Below, in pieces: positions 22,690 to 29,783 of a stretch of 36,549 nucleotides of DNA. Numbering within the stretch: the stretch's first letter is position 1; every line of letters begins with the position of its first letter. The notes below the pieces were generated by a model. That model worked only from the letters and a program-made list of their open reading frames with translations, was not told where the DNA came from and searched no databases. The translations under genes and the position numbers were made by a program. This DNA comes from JAJYTL01 sp046705265 (GTDB lineage: Bacteria > Pseudomonadota > Alphaproteobacteria > Ferrovibrionales > Ferrovibrionaceae). The DNA is taken from NCBI GenBank assembly GCA_046705265.1, contig JBJKQL010000083.1, forward strand, positions 1 through 36,549, in the 5' to 3' direction.

Positions 22690-23858
22690 CCCGAGAGCTC
22701 CTCGGATGCCGCATCGAGCACGCCAACCGCCTCGTCGACCTCACTGGTGCCGATGGTCAGGGGCGGAATGAAACGGACCACGTTGTCGCCGGCCGGCGCC
22801 GTGAGGAGCCCGCGCCGAAACAAAGCGCCGACAAGTTCGGCGTTGGGGATCTTGCATTTCAGTCCGATCAATAATCCCTCGCCGCGAACCCCTTCGAAAA
22901 CCTTGCTGTATTTGTCGGCAACCGAGGCGACGCGCTGGCGAAGATAACCCGCCGTCCGCCGCACGTTGTCGAAGAAGCCGTCGGCCAGCATGACGTCGAG
23001 CACCGCATTGCCGGCCGCCACGGCCAAAGGATTACCGCCGAAAGTCGAGCCGTGACTGCCAGCGATCATGCCAACCGCCGCCCGCTCGGAGGCAAGACAG
23101 GCGCCCATGGGAAAACCGCCGGCAATGCCTTTGGCGAGCGCCATAATGTCGGGCGTGACGCCGGCCCATTCGTGGGCGAAAAACCGGCCGGTGCGGCCCA
23201 TACCGGTCTGGACCTCATCGAGCACCAGAAGAAGACCGTGCTTGTCGCAAACCTCTCGCAGGCCCTTGAGGCAAGCGGGCGGCACCACCTGCACGCCACC
23301 CTCCCCCATCACCGGCTCGATCATGATTGCCGCCGTCTCCGGCGTGATCGCGGCTTCGATCCCGGTATGTTCGGCAAAAGGCAGATGGTCGAAACCGGGC
23401 GCCTCGGGGCCGAAGCCGTCGAGATATTTCGCGTTGCCGGCGGCGGCCAGCGTCGCGAGCGTACGACCGTGAAACGAGCCCCGGAACGTAATGATGCGGT
23501 AACGCTCGGGACGGCCGCTCGCGGCGTGATACTTGCGCGCCATCTTGATCGCACATTCCACGGCTTCGGCGCCGGAATTGCAGAAAAACACCGTGTCCGC
23601 AAAGCTGTTCTCGACGAAGCGCCGGGCGAGCCGCTCCTGCCCTTCGATGCGGTACAGATTCGAAGTATGCCAGAGCTTCTTCGCCTGCTCGGTCACCGCC
23701 TCGACAAGACGCGGGTGGGAATGGCCGAGCGAAACAACCGCAACACCGGCGCAAAAATCGAGATATCGACGCCCGTCCACCGTATAGAGATAGGCACCCT
23801 CGCCGCGCTCGAACATCACGTCCGTCCGGGCGTAGGTCGGAAGAACCGGTGGAATCAT
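22686..23858 (-). CDS. argD: acetylornithine/succinyldiaminopimelate aminotransferase
   Basis: PLP enzyme of arginine (and possibly lysine) synthesis. 390 aa. MIPPVLPTYARTDVMFERG is the conserved N-terminus. FCNSGAEAVECAIKMARKYH, GSFHGRTLATLAAAGN, LVLDEVQTGMGRTGRFFAHE (with the PLP-contacting Asp) and IMALAKGIAGGFPMGA (PLP Lys) follow. Start: GAGGAGG (complement of 23865-23871) is six bases before the ATG at 23856-23858. A second in-frame ATG lies at 23888 in the leader hairpin loop; 61 further codons are open but not coding. First gene of the argD-argF-hslO unit, served by a TTGACA promoter. Confidence 0.96.
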   Translation of the reverse strand: MIPPVLPTYARTDVMFERGEGAYLYTVDGRRYLDFCAGVAVVSLGHSHPRLVEAVTEQAKKLWHTSNLYRIEGQERLARRFVENSFADTVFFCNSGAEAVECAIKMARKYHAASGRPERYRIITFRGSFHGRTLATLAAAGNAKYLDGFGPEAPGFDHLPFAEHTGIEAAITPETAAIMIEPVMGEGGVQVVPPACLKGLREVCDKHGLLLVLDEVQTGMGRTGRFFAHEWAGVTPDIMALAKGIAGGFPMGACLASERAAVGMIAGSHGSTFGGNPLAVAAGNAVLDVMLADGFFDNVRRTAGYLRQRVASVADKYSKVFEGVRGEGLLIGLKCKIPNAELVGALFRRGLLTAPAGDNVVRFIPPLTIGTSEVDEAVGVLDAASEELSG

Positions 23859-23870
23859 AAGTCGCCTCCT

Positions 23871-23896
23871 CGCGGGTTTTTCAGTCATGACCCGCG
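23871..23896 (-). other. argD leader hairpin beside the ribosome-binding site
   Basis: CGCGGGT (23871-23877) and ACCCGCG (23890-23896) are a perfect 7-bp inverted repeat with a twelve-base loop. On the argD mRNA its 3' arm touches the GAGGAGG ribosome-binding site, so folding could hinder or expose it. Confidence 0.4.
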
Positions 23897-23938
23897 CGTT
23901 ACGCTCGCCGTTATCGATTCGCCGCGGAAAAAGGGACA

Positions 23939-23968
23939 AGCTAGCAACATCAGCCCTGCCGATGTCAA
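23939..23968 (-). promoter_or_regulatory. promoter of argD-argF-hslO
   Basis: On the minus strand a perfect TTGACA (23963-23968) and CTAGCT (23939-23944) are 18 apart, about 80 bases before argD. No ARG box was recognised. Confidence 0.5.
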
Positions 23969-24051
23969 CTGGCGAATCCGGCGTGAAAAGGCACGTCCCC
24001 GGCCTTCGCGGACAGGTCTGAGGGACCGCCCCCGGTCCCACCGGGCCGGCC

Positions 24052-24906
24052 TTAAGTCTTCAGCTTATAACCCCGGCGCACAAGATATAGGCAACCAAGC
24101 CACAACGCAGCCGTCAGCCCGGCCAGTACCAGGGCACCGATGACGACCGGGGCCTCGGCTTGGCCGATGAAGCCGTAACGAAAGCCATCGATGGCAAGGA
24201 AAAGAGGGTCAGCGCGGCTGATCGTCCGCCAGACCGGCGGCAACTGGTTCACCGAATAGAAGGTGCCGGAGAGGAAAGCCAGGGGCGTGATGACAAAATT
24301 CGCGATCGCCGCCATATGGTCGAATTTCTCCGACCATAGCCCGGCAAGAAGGCCGAAAAGCGAAAACAGAAGCGAGGCGAGTGCAGCAAAAACCACGATC
24401 GCGAGCGGATGAGCAAAAGGCAGCGACACGAACGGCAACATCGAAACCGCCACCACGATGCTGACGAAGATGCCGCGCGTCGCGCCGCTCATGGCATAGG
24501 CGAAGGTGAGTTCGCCCGCTGTCAGTGGCGGCATCAACACATCGACGATATTGCCCTGCACCTTTGAGATCAGGATCGACGAGGCGGTGTTGGAAAAGGC
24601 ATTCTGCACCACCGCCATCATCACGAGGCCAGGACCGAGGAACGCCAGATAAGGCACGGTGCCGACATGGCGACCGACGCCACCCAGCGCCAAGGTGAAT
24701 ACAGTGAGATAGAGCAACGTCGTAATCACCGGCGCCAGCACCGTCTGGCCCCAGAGCTTGACGAAACGCATGACCTCTTTCGAATAAAGGGTGCCGACTC
24801 CGATCCAGTTGATGGCACCGAACTGGCGCACCATGAGAGGTCTGATGGTGGTCGGGGAGCGTGCTTGAAACGGCCCTGCGGTGAGCATGTCTTCTCTCTG
24901 ATCCAT
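24052..24906 (-). CDS. ABC-2 type transporter permease
   Basis: 284 aa with about six hydrophobic segments: WGQTVLAPVITTLLYLTVFT, then PYLAFLGPGLVMMAVVQNAF, GIFVSIVVAVSMLPFVSLPF, IVVFAALASLLFSLFGLLAG, an ITPLAFLSGTFYSVNQLPP loop that marks the ABC-2 family, and VVIGALVLAGLTAALWLGCL. It would form an exporter dimer with an ATPase, but none is encoded nearby. Substrate unknown; lipids, polysaccharides or drugs are typical. The start is the ATG at 24906; an ATG six codons later (MLTAGPF) is preceded by a better AGAGAGAAG. Divergent from the thiolase gene. Confidence 0.86.
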   Translation of the reverse strand: MDQREDMLTAGPFQARSPTTIRPLMVRQFGAINWIGVGTLYSKEVMRFVKLWGQTVLAPVITTLLYLTVFTLALGGVGRHVGTVPYLAFLGPGLVMMAVVQNAFSNTASSILISKVQGNIVDVLMPPLTAGELTFAYAMSGATRGIFVSIVVAVSMLPFVSLPFAHPLAIVVFAALASLLFSLFGLLAGLWSEKFDHMAAIANFVITPLAFLSGTFYSVNQLPPVWRTISRADPLFLAIDGFRYGFIGQAEAPVVIGALVLAGLTAALWLGCLYLVRRGYKLKT

Positions 24907-25041
24907 GGCGGAATTTCATTTTGCGGCCCGAGACAGGCGACACAGCCCCGCGCGCCCGCGATGGCCTTTCGTGGAAGATGTCTTTTGTCGCTGCCGACGA
25001 AACGCTAGATTACCCTGGTTCAAGAGGAAAGGAGAGAAAAA

Positions 25042-26226
25042 ATGGTCGATGCTGTTATCGTGTCCACGGCTCGCACGCCGATCGGCAAGGCCTATCGCGG
25101 TGCCTTCAACAATACGCACGGCGCCGAACTCGGTGCCCATGCGGTGCGCGCGGCGGTCGGGCGGAGCGGTATCGAGCCGGAGGAAATCGAAGACATCATC
25201 ATGGGTTGCGGCAATCCGGAAGGCGCAACCGGCTCCAACATCGCACGCCAGATCGCCATCCGTGCCGGTCATCCGGTCACCACATCAGGCGTCACCATCA
25301 ACCGTTTCTGCTCGTCCGGCATGCAGGCGATCAGCATGGCGGCGCAGCGCGTCATTGTCGACGGCGTTCCCGCCATGGTAGCCGGCGGACTCGAATCCAT
25401 AAGCTTGGTTCAGAACGAGCACCAGAACGGCTTTCATCTCCATAACGAATGGATCGACGACAATAAGCCGGCCATCTACATGCCGATGATCGATACCGCC
25501 GAAACGGTGGCGAAGCGCTATCGCATCAGCCGCGAAGCCCAAGACGTTTATGGGCTGACCAGCCAGCAGCGCACGGCGGCGGCACAGCAGGCCGGCAAAT
25601 TCGATGATGAGATCGTGCCGATGACCACGGTCAAGCTGATCGCCAACAAAGAAACCGGCCAAGTGCTTGAGGAAGAGGTGACGCTGGCGAAAGACGAAGG
25701 CAACCGCCCCGATACGACGCCGGAAGGTCTGGCCAACCTGAAGCCGGTTCGCGGCGAGGGCTTTTGCATCACCGCCGGCAACGCGAGCCAACTTTCCGAT
25801 GGCGCGTCGGCCGCTGTGGTCATGAACGCAACCCTCGCCGAGAAGCGCGGCTTGAAGCCACTCGGCATCTACCGTGGCCTCGCCGTTGCCGGATGTGAGC
25901 CGGACGAGATGGGCATCGGTCCGGTCTTCGCCGTGCCGCGGCTCCTGCAGCGTCATGGCCTTAAGATGGACGATATCGACCTGTGGGAGCTGAACGAGGC
26001 CTTTGCCGTCCAAGTCCTTTATTGCCGCGACCGGCTCGGCATTCCGATGGAGAAGCTTAACGTCAACGGTGGCGCCATTTCGATCGGTCATCCCTATGGC
26101 ATGAGCGGTGCGCGCATGGTCGGACACGCGCTGATCGAGGGTAAACGCCGAGGCGCCAAATATGTTGTCTGCACCATGTGCATCGGCGGTGGCATGGGCG
26201 CGGCCGGTCTGTTCGAGGTCGCTTGA
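25042..26226 (+). CDS. acetyl-CoA C-acyltransferase (thiolase)
   Basis: 394-aa thiolase of the degradative/biosynthetic type; condenses or cleaves acyl-CoA, in fatty-acid or PHB metabolism. Catalytic Cys90 in NRFCSSGMQAIS, the NEAF motif in LWELNEAFAVQ, His in NGGAISIGHPYGMSGARM, and the second Cys in CTMCIGGGMGAAGLFE. AGGAAAGGAG lies just upstream of the ATG. The preceding 135-base gap is shared with the divergent ABC-2 permease. Whether it is a 3-ketoacyl-CoA thiolase (beta-oxidation) or acetyl-CoA acetyltransferase cannot be decided; the nearby crotonase is consistent with fatty-acid breakdown. Confidence 0.93.
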   Translation: MVDAVIVSTARTPIGKAYRGAFNNTHGAELGAHAVRAAVGRSGIEPEEIEDIIMGCGNPEGATGSNIARQIAIRAGHPVTTSGVTINRFCSSGMQAISMAAQRVIVDGVPAMVAGGLESISLVQNEHQNGFHLHNEWIDDNKPAIYMPMIDTAETVAKRYRISREAQDVYGLTSQQRTAAAQQAGKFDDEIVPMTTVKLIANKETGQVLEEEVTLAKDEGNRPDTTPEGLANLKPVRGEGFCITAGNASQLSDGASAAVVMNATLAEKRGLKPLGIYRGLAVAGCEPDEMGIGPVFAVPRLLQRHGLKMDDIDLWELNEAFAVQVLYCRDRLGIPMEKLNVNGGAISIGHPYGMSGARMVGHALIEGKRRGAKYVVCTMCIGGGMGAAGLFEVA

Positions 26227-26321
26227 GCGAGAAGAAGCGGGCGAAGGCCGCGCGGTGGTGGATTACCGATGCGCGTGGCCCTCGTCGCGAGCCGCGCGAG
26301 TACCTGCTCCATAAGCTTTAG
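26223..26321 (+). CDS. possible 32-aa basic small protein overlapping the thiolase stop
   Basis: A TTG at 26223-26225 overlaps the thiolase stop (TTGA, four bases). It opens 32 codons ending TAG at 26319-26321: MSEKKRAKAARWWITDARG followed by PRREPREYLLHKL. The product is strongly basic with a Trp-Trp pair. GAGG (26215-26218) is four bases upstream. No relative is recognised and there is no other evidence of translation. It may be a chance frame in the 123-base gap before the MFS gene. Confidence 0.3.
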   Translation: MSEKKRAKAARWWITDARGPRREPREYLLHKL

Positions 26322-26349
26322 TTCTCCAACAGAAATTTAAGGTTTGCCT

Positions 26350-27594
26350 GTGAACCGGGCGCTCACCGCGAACAAGCCGACGGCGCTGCTTTTGCTGTCG
26401 CTCTGCACGACGGCCGCTCTCAGCACTTGGTTTTCGGCTGCCGGCATCATGCCGGAACTGGTTACCCGCTATCGGCTCTCAGGACTTGATCAGTCGCTCC
26501 TTACTTCGAGCGTGCTCCTCGGATACGTGTGCGGCACCCTAGTGAGCGCCTTCTTCGGCCTTGCGGACCGTCTCGACCCGCGGCACTTCTTCTCGGCTTC
26601 GGCCATGGTCGCCGGTGCCAGCAATCTTCTTCTCCTCTGGGTCCCGCCCGCCTCAGCCGGCGGCATCACCTGCCGTCTCATCACCGGGGCCACGGTTGCA
26701 GGCATCTATCCCATCGCCGTCAAGATGGCAGCGACTTGGGCGAAAAACGGAGCTGGAGGCGCCATACGCGCCGATATGGGGCTGCTGCTCGGATTTCTCA
26801 TCGGTGCGGTGACCCTCGGCACCGCAACGCCGCACCTTTTTGATGCCTTCGGCGGGGCGGACTGGCACATCACCATCGCCCTCACGTCCCTTCTCGCGTT
26901 CGCCGCCGCGGTCTTGATCCAATTCGTCGTCCTTGGACCGAACCGTGGCCGCATGCCTCCTTTCAATCCACGCTTCGCGCTGATTGCTTGGCGCAATAAG
27001 GCCCTACGCCTCGCCAACTTCGCCTATTACGGCCACAATTGGGAATTGTTCGGCATGTGGACGTGGCTTGGCGCCTTCATCACCGCAAGCGATCAAGCAT
27101 CTTTAGGGCCGCGGGCTAATTTCTGGGCCCCACTCGCTGCCTTCGGTGCGATCGGCGTCGGCGGTGCCATAGGCTGCGTTGGCGGTGGATTAATCGCCGA
27201 CCACATCGGTCGCACCCGGCTTACCACCGGGGCAATGGCTTTGAGCGCCAGCTGCTCGCTCTCGATCGGCTTTTTATTCGGCGCCAATCCTTGGGTGGTG
27301 TTCATCTTGGCCTTTATTTGGGGTGTCACCGTAATTGCCGATTCCGCTCAGTTTTCGGCCAGTATCGCCGAACTCTCGGAGCCCGAAATCGTCGGCACCA
27401 TGCTAACGGTACAGACCTGCGTCGGCTTTCTCGTGACCTTGGGCGCGGTGCACCTTCTGCCGCCTCTGGTGCATCGGGTCGGCTGGCGCTATGCCTTCAT
27501 GCCCTTGGCCCCGGGGCCGATGCTCGGCATTATCGCCATGCTTCGGCTGCGGCGACGGCCGGAAGCATTGAAGCTTGCCTCCGGCCGGCGTTAG
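26350..27594 (+). CDS. major facilitator superfamily transporter
   Basis: 414 aa, twelve predicted transmembrane helices (e.g. ALLLLSLCTTAALSTWFSAA, LLTSSVLLGYVCGTLVSAFF, GLLLGFLIGAVTLGTATP, FWAPLAAFGAIGVGGAIGCV, VFILAFIWGVTVIADSAQFS). Gly-rich segments at GGGLIADHIGRTRL resemble MFS loop motifs. Substrate unknown; not clearly a drug or sugar class. The start is GTG 26350, seven bases from AAGG (26339-26342), rather than TTG 26344 only one base away. Convergent with the crotonase, with just 6 bases between. Inner membrane. Confidence 0.87.
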   Translation: MNRALTANKPTALLLLSLCTTAALSTWFSAAGIMPELVTRYRLSGLDQSLLTSSVLLGYVCGTLVSAFFGLADRLDPRHFFSASAMVAGASNLLLLWVPPASAGGITCRLITGATVAGIYPIAVKMAATWAKNGAGGAIRADMGLLLGFLIGAVTLGTATPHLFDAFGGADWHITIALTSLLAFAAAVLIQFVVLGPNRGRMPPFNPRFALIAWRNKALRLANFAYYGHNWELFGMWTWLGAFITASDQASLGPRANFWAPLAAFGAIGVGGAIGCVGGGLIADHIGRTRLTTGAMALSASCSLSIGFLFGANPWVVFILAFIWGVTVIADSAQFSASIAELSEPEIVGTMLTVQTCVGFLVTLGAVHLLPPLVHRVGWRYAFMPLAPGPMLGIIAMLRLRRRPEALKLASGRR

Positions 27595-27600
27595 CGCGGA

Positions 27601-28410
27601 TCACAGCGGCGAGGTCGGATCGAATGACGGCTTCCGCTTCTCGCGATGCGCGGCAAGACCTTCGCGCGGCTCCGGGCCGGTGAATCCGATCATTTCGAGC
27701 GCGAGCGACGCGTCGAAGGTCGGGCCGGCCATGCGCAGCCAGTTATTCAAGGCGTATTTGGTCCAGCGGATCGCGCTCGGCGGGCCGGCGACCAGCCGTT
27801 CGGCGATCTCGAGCGCCTTATCTTGCAGCTCCGCCTCGTCGACCGCGAGCGAGACGAGGCCGAGGCGTTCCGCCTCCTCGCCGTTCACCGGCTCGCAGAG
27901 CAAGAGATAGTATTTGGCCTTGGCCATGCCACAGAGCAGCGGCCAAAGAATCACCGCATGATCGCCGGCGGCGACGCCGAGGCGGGTGTGGCCGTCGATG
28001 ATGCGGGCGGTTTTCGCCGCGATCGAGACATCCGAAAGAAGCGCGGCCACAAGACCCGCGCCGACCGCTGAGCCATGAATCGCCGAGACGATCGGCTTCG
28101 AGCAGTTGATGATATTGTAGACGAGATCGCGCGCCTCCTTCCAGGTGCGGCAGAGTGCCTGATAGTCGGTCATATTCTTCTCGATCATGTCGAAGTCGCC
28201 GCCGGCGGAAAATGCCTTGCCGGCGCCGCGAAGAATCACTGCGCTGACATCCGGATCGGCATCGATTTCGCGCCAGATCTCGGTCAGTTCCCTGTGCCCC
28301 ACCGCATCGAGCGCGTTAAGCCGTTCGGGCCGGTTCAAGGTCAGCCGCAAGACCCGGTTTGCGGGCCGGTCGAAGGAAATGCGCGTGTAGGATTGGTAAC
28401 GCTCGCTCAT
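27601..28410 (-). CDS. enoyl-CoA hydratase/isomerase (crotonase) family protein
   Basis: 269-aa crotonase-fold enzyme: LTLNRPERLNALDAVGHREL, GAGKAFSAGGDFDMIEKN (first oxyanion-hole segment), IVSAIHGSAVGAGLVAALLS (second), then an unusual TRLGVAAGDHAVILWPLLCG block and KAKYYLLLCEPVNGEEAERLG. CAGGAG is seven bases before the ATG of MSERYQSYT at 28408-28410; ten more codons are open upstream but not coding. The usual catalytic glutamates of the hydratase are not in the expected places, so hydratase, isomerase or hydrolase activity is undecided. Likely acyl-CoA metabolism, with the thiolase nearby. Confidence 0.88.
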   Translation of the reverse strand: MSERYQSYTRISFDRPANRVLRLTLNRPERLNALDAVGHRELTEIWREIDADPDVSAVILRGAGKAFSAGGDFDMIEKNMTDYQALCRTWKEARDLVYNIINCSKPIVSAIHGSAVGAGLVAALLSDVSIAAKTARIIDGHTRLGVAAGDHAVILWPLLCGMAKAKYYLLLCEPVNGEEAERLGLVSLAVDEAELQDKALEIAERLVAGPPSAIRWTKYALNNWLRMAGPTFDASLALEMIGFTGPEPREGLAAHREKRKPSFDPTSPL

Positions 28411-28587
28411 GTTCGGACTCCTGAGAAAATCGCAAGGCAAACCAGCGCCGGGGCGAAGCGGGCGACGACAGCGGCCCGCTGTCTGGCCATTGCCCCAACC
28501 ATAAGAGGAACACCGGGCGGGACAAGCGGAAATGCCTCGATCCGGCGTGATGGCTCACCGCCGAGCAGCGCCGGACGCGATCCGTTC

Positions 28588-28617
28588 TGGACAGGAGGGG
28601 AAGCGACAGACTATAAC
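28588..28617 (+). promoter_or_regulatory. candidate ndk promoter
   Basis: TGGACA (28588-28593) and TATAAC (28612-28617) are 18 apart (17 to CTATAA). Predicted start near 28624, about 25 bases before the ATG. Confidence 0.45.
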
Positions 28618-28649
28618 GCCGCCCGACCGACAGAGAACATGGAACCGTC

Positions 28650-29072
28650 ATGGCTATCGAGCGCACGCTTTCAATCATCAAGCCGGATGCCACCCGACGC
28701 AACCTAACCGGCGCCATTGTCGACCGTCTGGAACGCGCCGGCCTGCGCATCGTGGCGCAGAAGCGATTCCGGCTTACCCGCGCGCAAGCGGAGGCTTTCT
28801 ACGCGATCCATCGCGAGCGGCCCTTTTTCAACGACCTTTGCGCCTTCATGACGTCCGGGCCGGTCGTGGTTCAGGTCCTCGAGGGCGAAAACGCCGTGGC
28901 AAAGAACCGCGAGGTCATGGGGGCGACCGATCCGGCCAAAGCCGCGAACGCCACCATCCGCAAGGATTTTGCCGAATCGATCGAGGCCAATTCGGTGCAC
29001 GGATCGGACAGCGCCGAGAACGCCGCGGCTGAAATCGCCTTCTTCTTTGCCGCGATCGAAATCGTCGGTTGA
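28650..29072 (+). CDS. ndk: nucleoside diphosphate kinase
   Basis: 140 aa. Transfers the gamma phosphate between NTPs and NDPs through a phospho-His. KPDA at residues 11-14 contacts the phosphates, YAIHRERPFFNDLCAFMTSG and GATDPAKAANATIRKDFAES follow, and His117 in NSVHGSDS is the catalytic residue. Length is normal. Single gene flanked by a -10-like TATAAC upstream and a hairpin with T-run after the stop. Confidence 0.98.
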   Translation: MAIERTLSIIKPDATRRNLTGAIVDRLERAGLRIVAQKRFRLTRAQAEAFYAIHRERPFFNDLCAFMTSGPVVVQVLEGENAVAKNREVMGATDPAKAANATIRKDFAESIEANSVHGSDSAENAAAEIAFFFAAIEIVG

Positions 29073-29096
29073 CCGCATCGCTCCGCGGCGGTTCGG

Positions 29097-29113
29097 GGCG
29101 CAGCGCGCCTTTT
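29097..29113 (+). terminator. ndk intrinsic terminator
   Basis: GGCGC (29097-29101) and GCGCC (29105-29109) form a 5-bp stem with loop AGC, followed by TTTT (29110-29113). Short but well placed, 25 bases after the ndk stop. Confidence 0.5.
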
Positions 29114-29126
29114 GACCACCTTGAAT

Positions 29127-29145
29127 GGAAACGATCGCGCTTTAG
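29127..29145. repeat. 19-bp dispersed repeat, copy 2 (contains purN stop codon)
   Basis: The + strand reads GGAAACGATCGCGCTTTAG, 17 of 19 identical to 5051-5069. Its complement contains the purN stop (29142-29144) at the same offset as the MocR stop in copy 1. Confidence 0.55.
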
Positions 29146-29783
29146 CGCGCGGGATTGAGGCAAAAACGGAAGTCCGGTGGCGCGGCGTCGCGGATGCGCA
29201 CCCGATCACCGGTGATTTCCACCCTTCCCTCTGCCACCAGACGAAGCGCCAAGGGATAAAGCTGGTGCTCCGCATCAAGGACGCGGGCAGCGACGGTTTC
29301 CGCCGTGTCGTCGCCCGCAACCGCGACGACGGCCTGGGCGATAATTGGCCCTGAGTCCACTTCCGGGCGGACGAAATGAACCGTGCAGCCGGTGAAGCGC
29401 ACGCCCGCCGCAACGACCCGCTCATGCACGTCGAGCCCCCGGAAGGCCGGCAGGAGCGAGGGATGGATATTGAGAATGCGATCCTGCCAACTGCGCACAA
29501 AATCGCCGGTAAGAAGGCGCATGAAGCCGGCAAGGCAGACCAGCTCGATGCCTGAATCCGCAAGCGCTCGGTCGAGTTCCGCGTCAAAGGCCTCGCGTTC
29601 CTTGCCGCGGTGCTCGATCACCGCGGTCGCGATGCCGGCGGCTTTCGCATGAGCAAGGCCGGAGGCGCCCGCGACATTCGAGATCACGAGCACGATCTCG
29701 GCAGGAAACGCGGGGGCCGTCGCGTGGCGGATCAGCGCCTCGAGGTTCGAGCCACGGCCAGAGATCAGTACCGCGACCTTCAC
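29142..29783 (-). CDS. purN: phosphoribosylglycinamide formyltransferase
   Basis: Adds the first formyl group in purine synthesis (GAR to FGAR, using 10-formyl-THF). VKVAVLISGRGSNLEALI is the phosphate loop; CLAGFMRLLTGDF, ILNIHPSLLPAFRGLD (catalytic Asn and His) and VRPEVDSGPIIAQ (Asp) follow. GTG at 29781-29783 gives 213 aa, overlapping the purM stop by four bases (GTGA). Another GTG three codons upstream is possible; the open frame to 30008 is antisense to purM's own frame. Translationally coupled with purM. Confidence 0.95.
   Translation of the reverse strand: MKVAVLISGRGSNLEALIRHATAPAFPAEIVLVISNVAGASGLAHAKAAGIATAVIEHRGKEREAFDAELDRALADSGIELVCLAGFMRLLTGDFVRSWQDRILNIHPSLLPAFRGLDVHERVVAAGVRFTGCTVHFVRPEVDSGPIIAQAVVAVAGDDTAETVAARVLDAEHQLYPLALRLVAEGRVEITGDRVRIRDAAPPDFRFCLNPAR

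Noticed and set aside
23859..24041. 61-codon extension of argD
   Set aside because: A strong ribosome site fixes the start at 23858, and the promoter lies within the extension.
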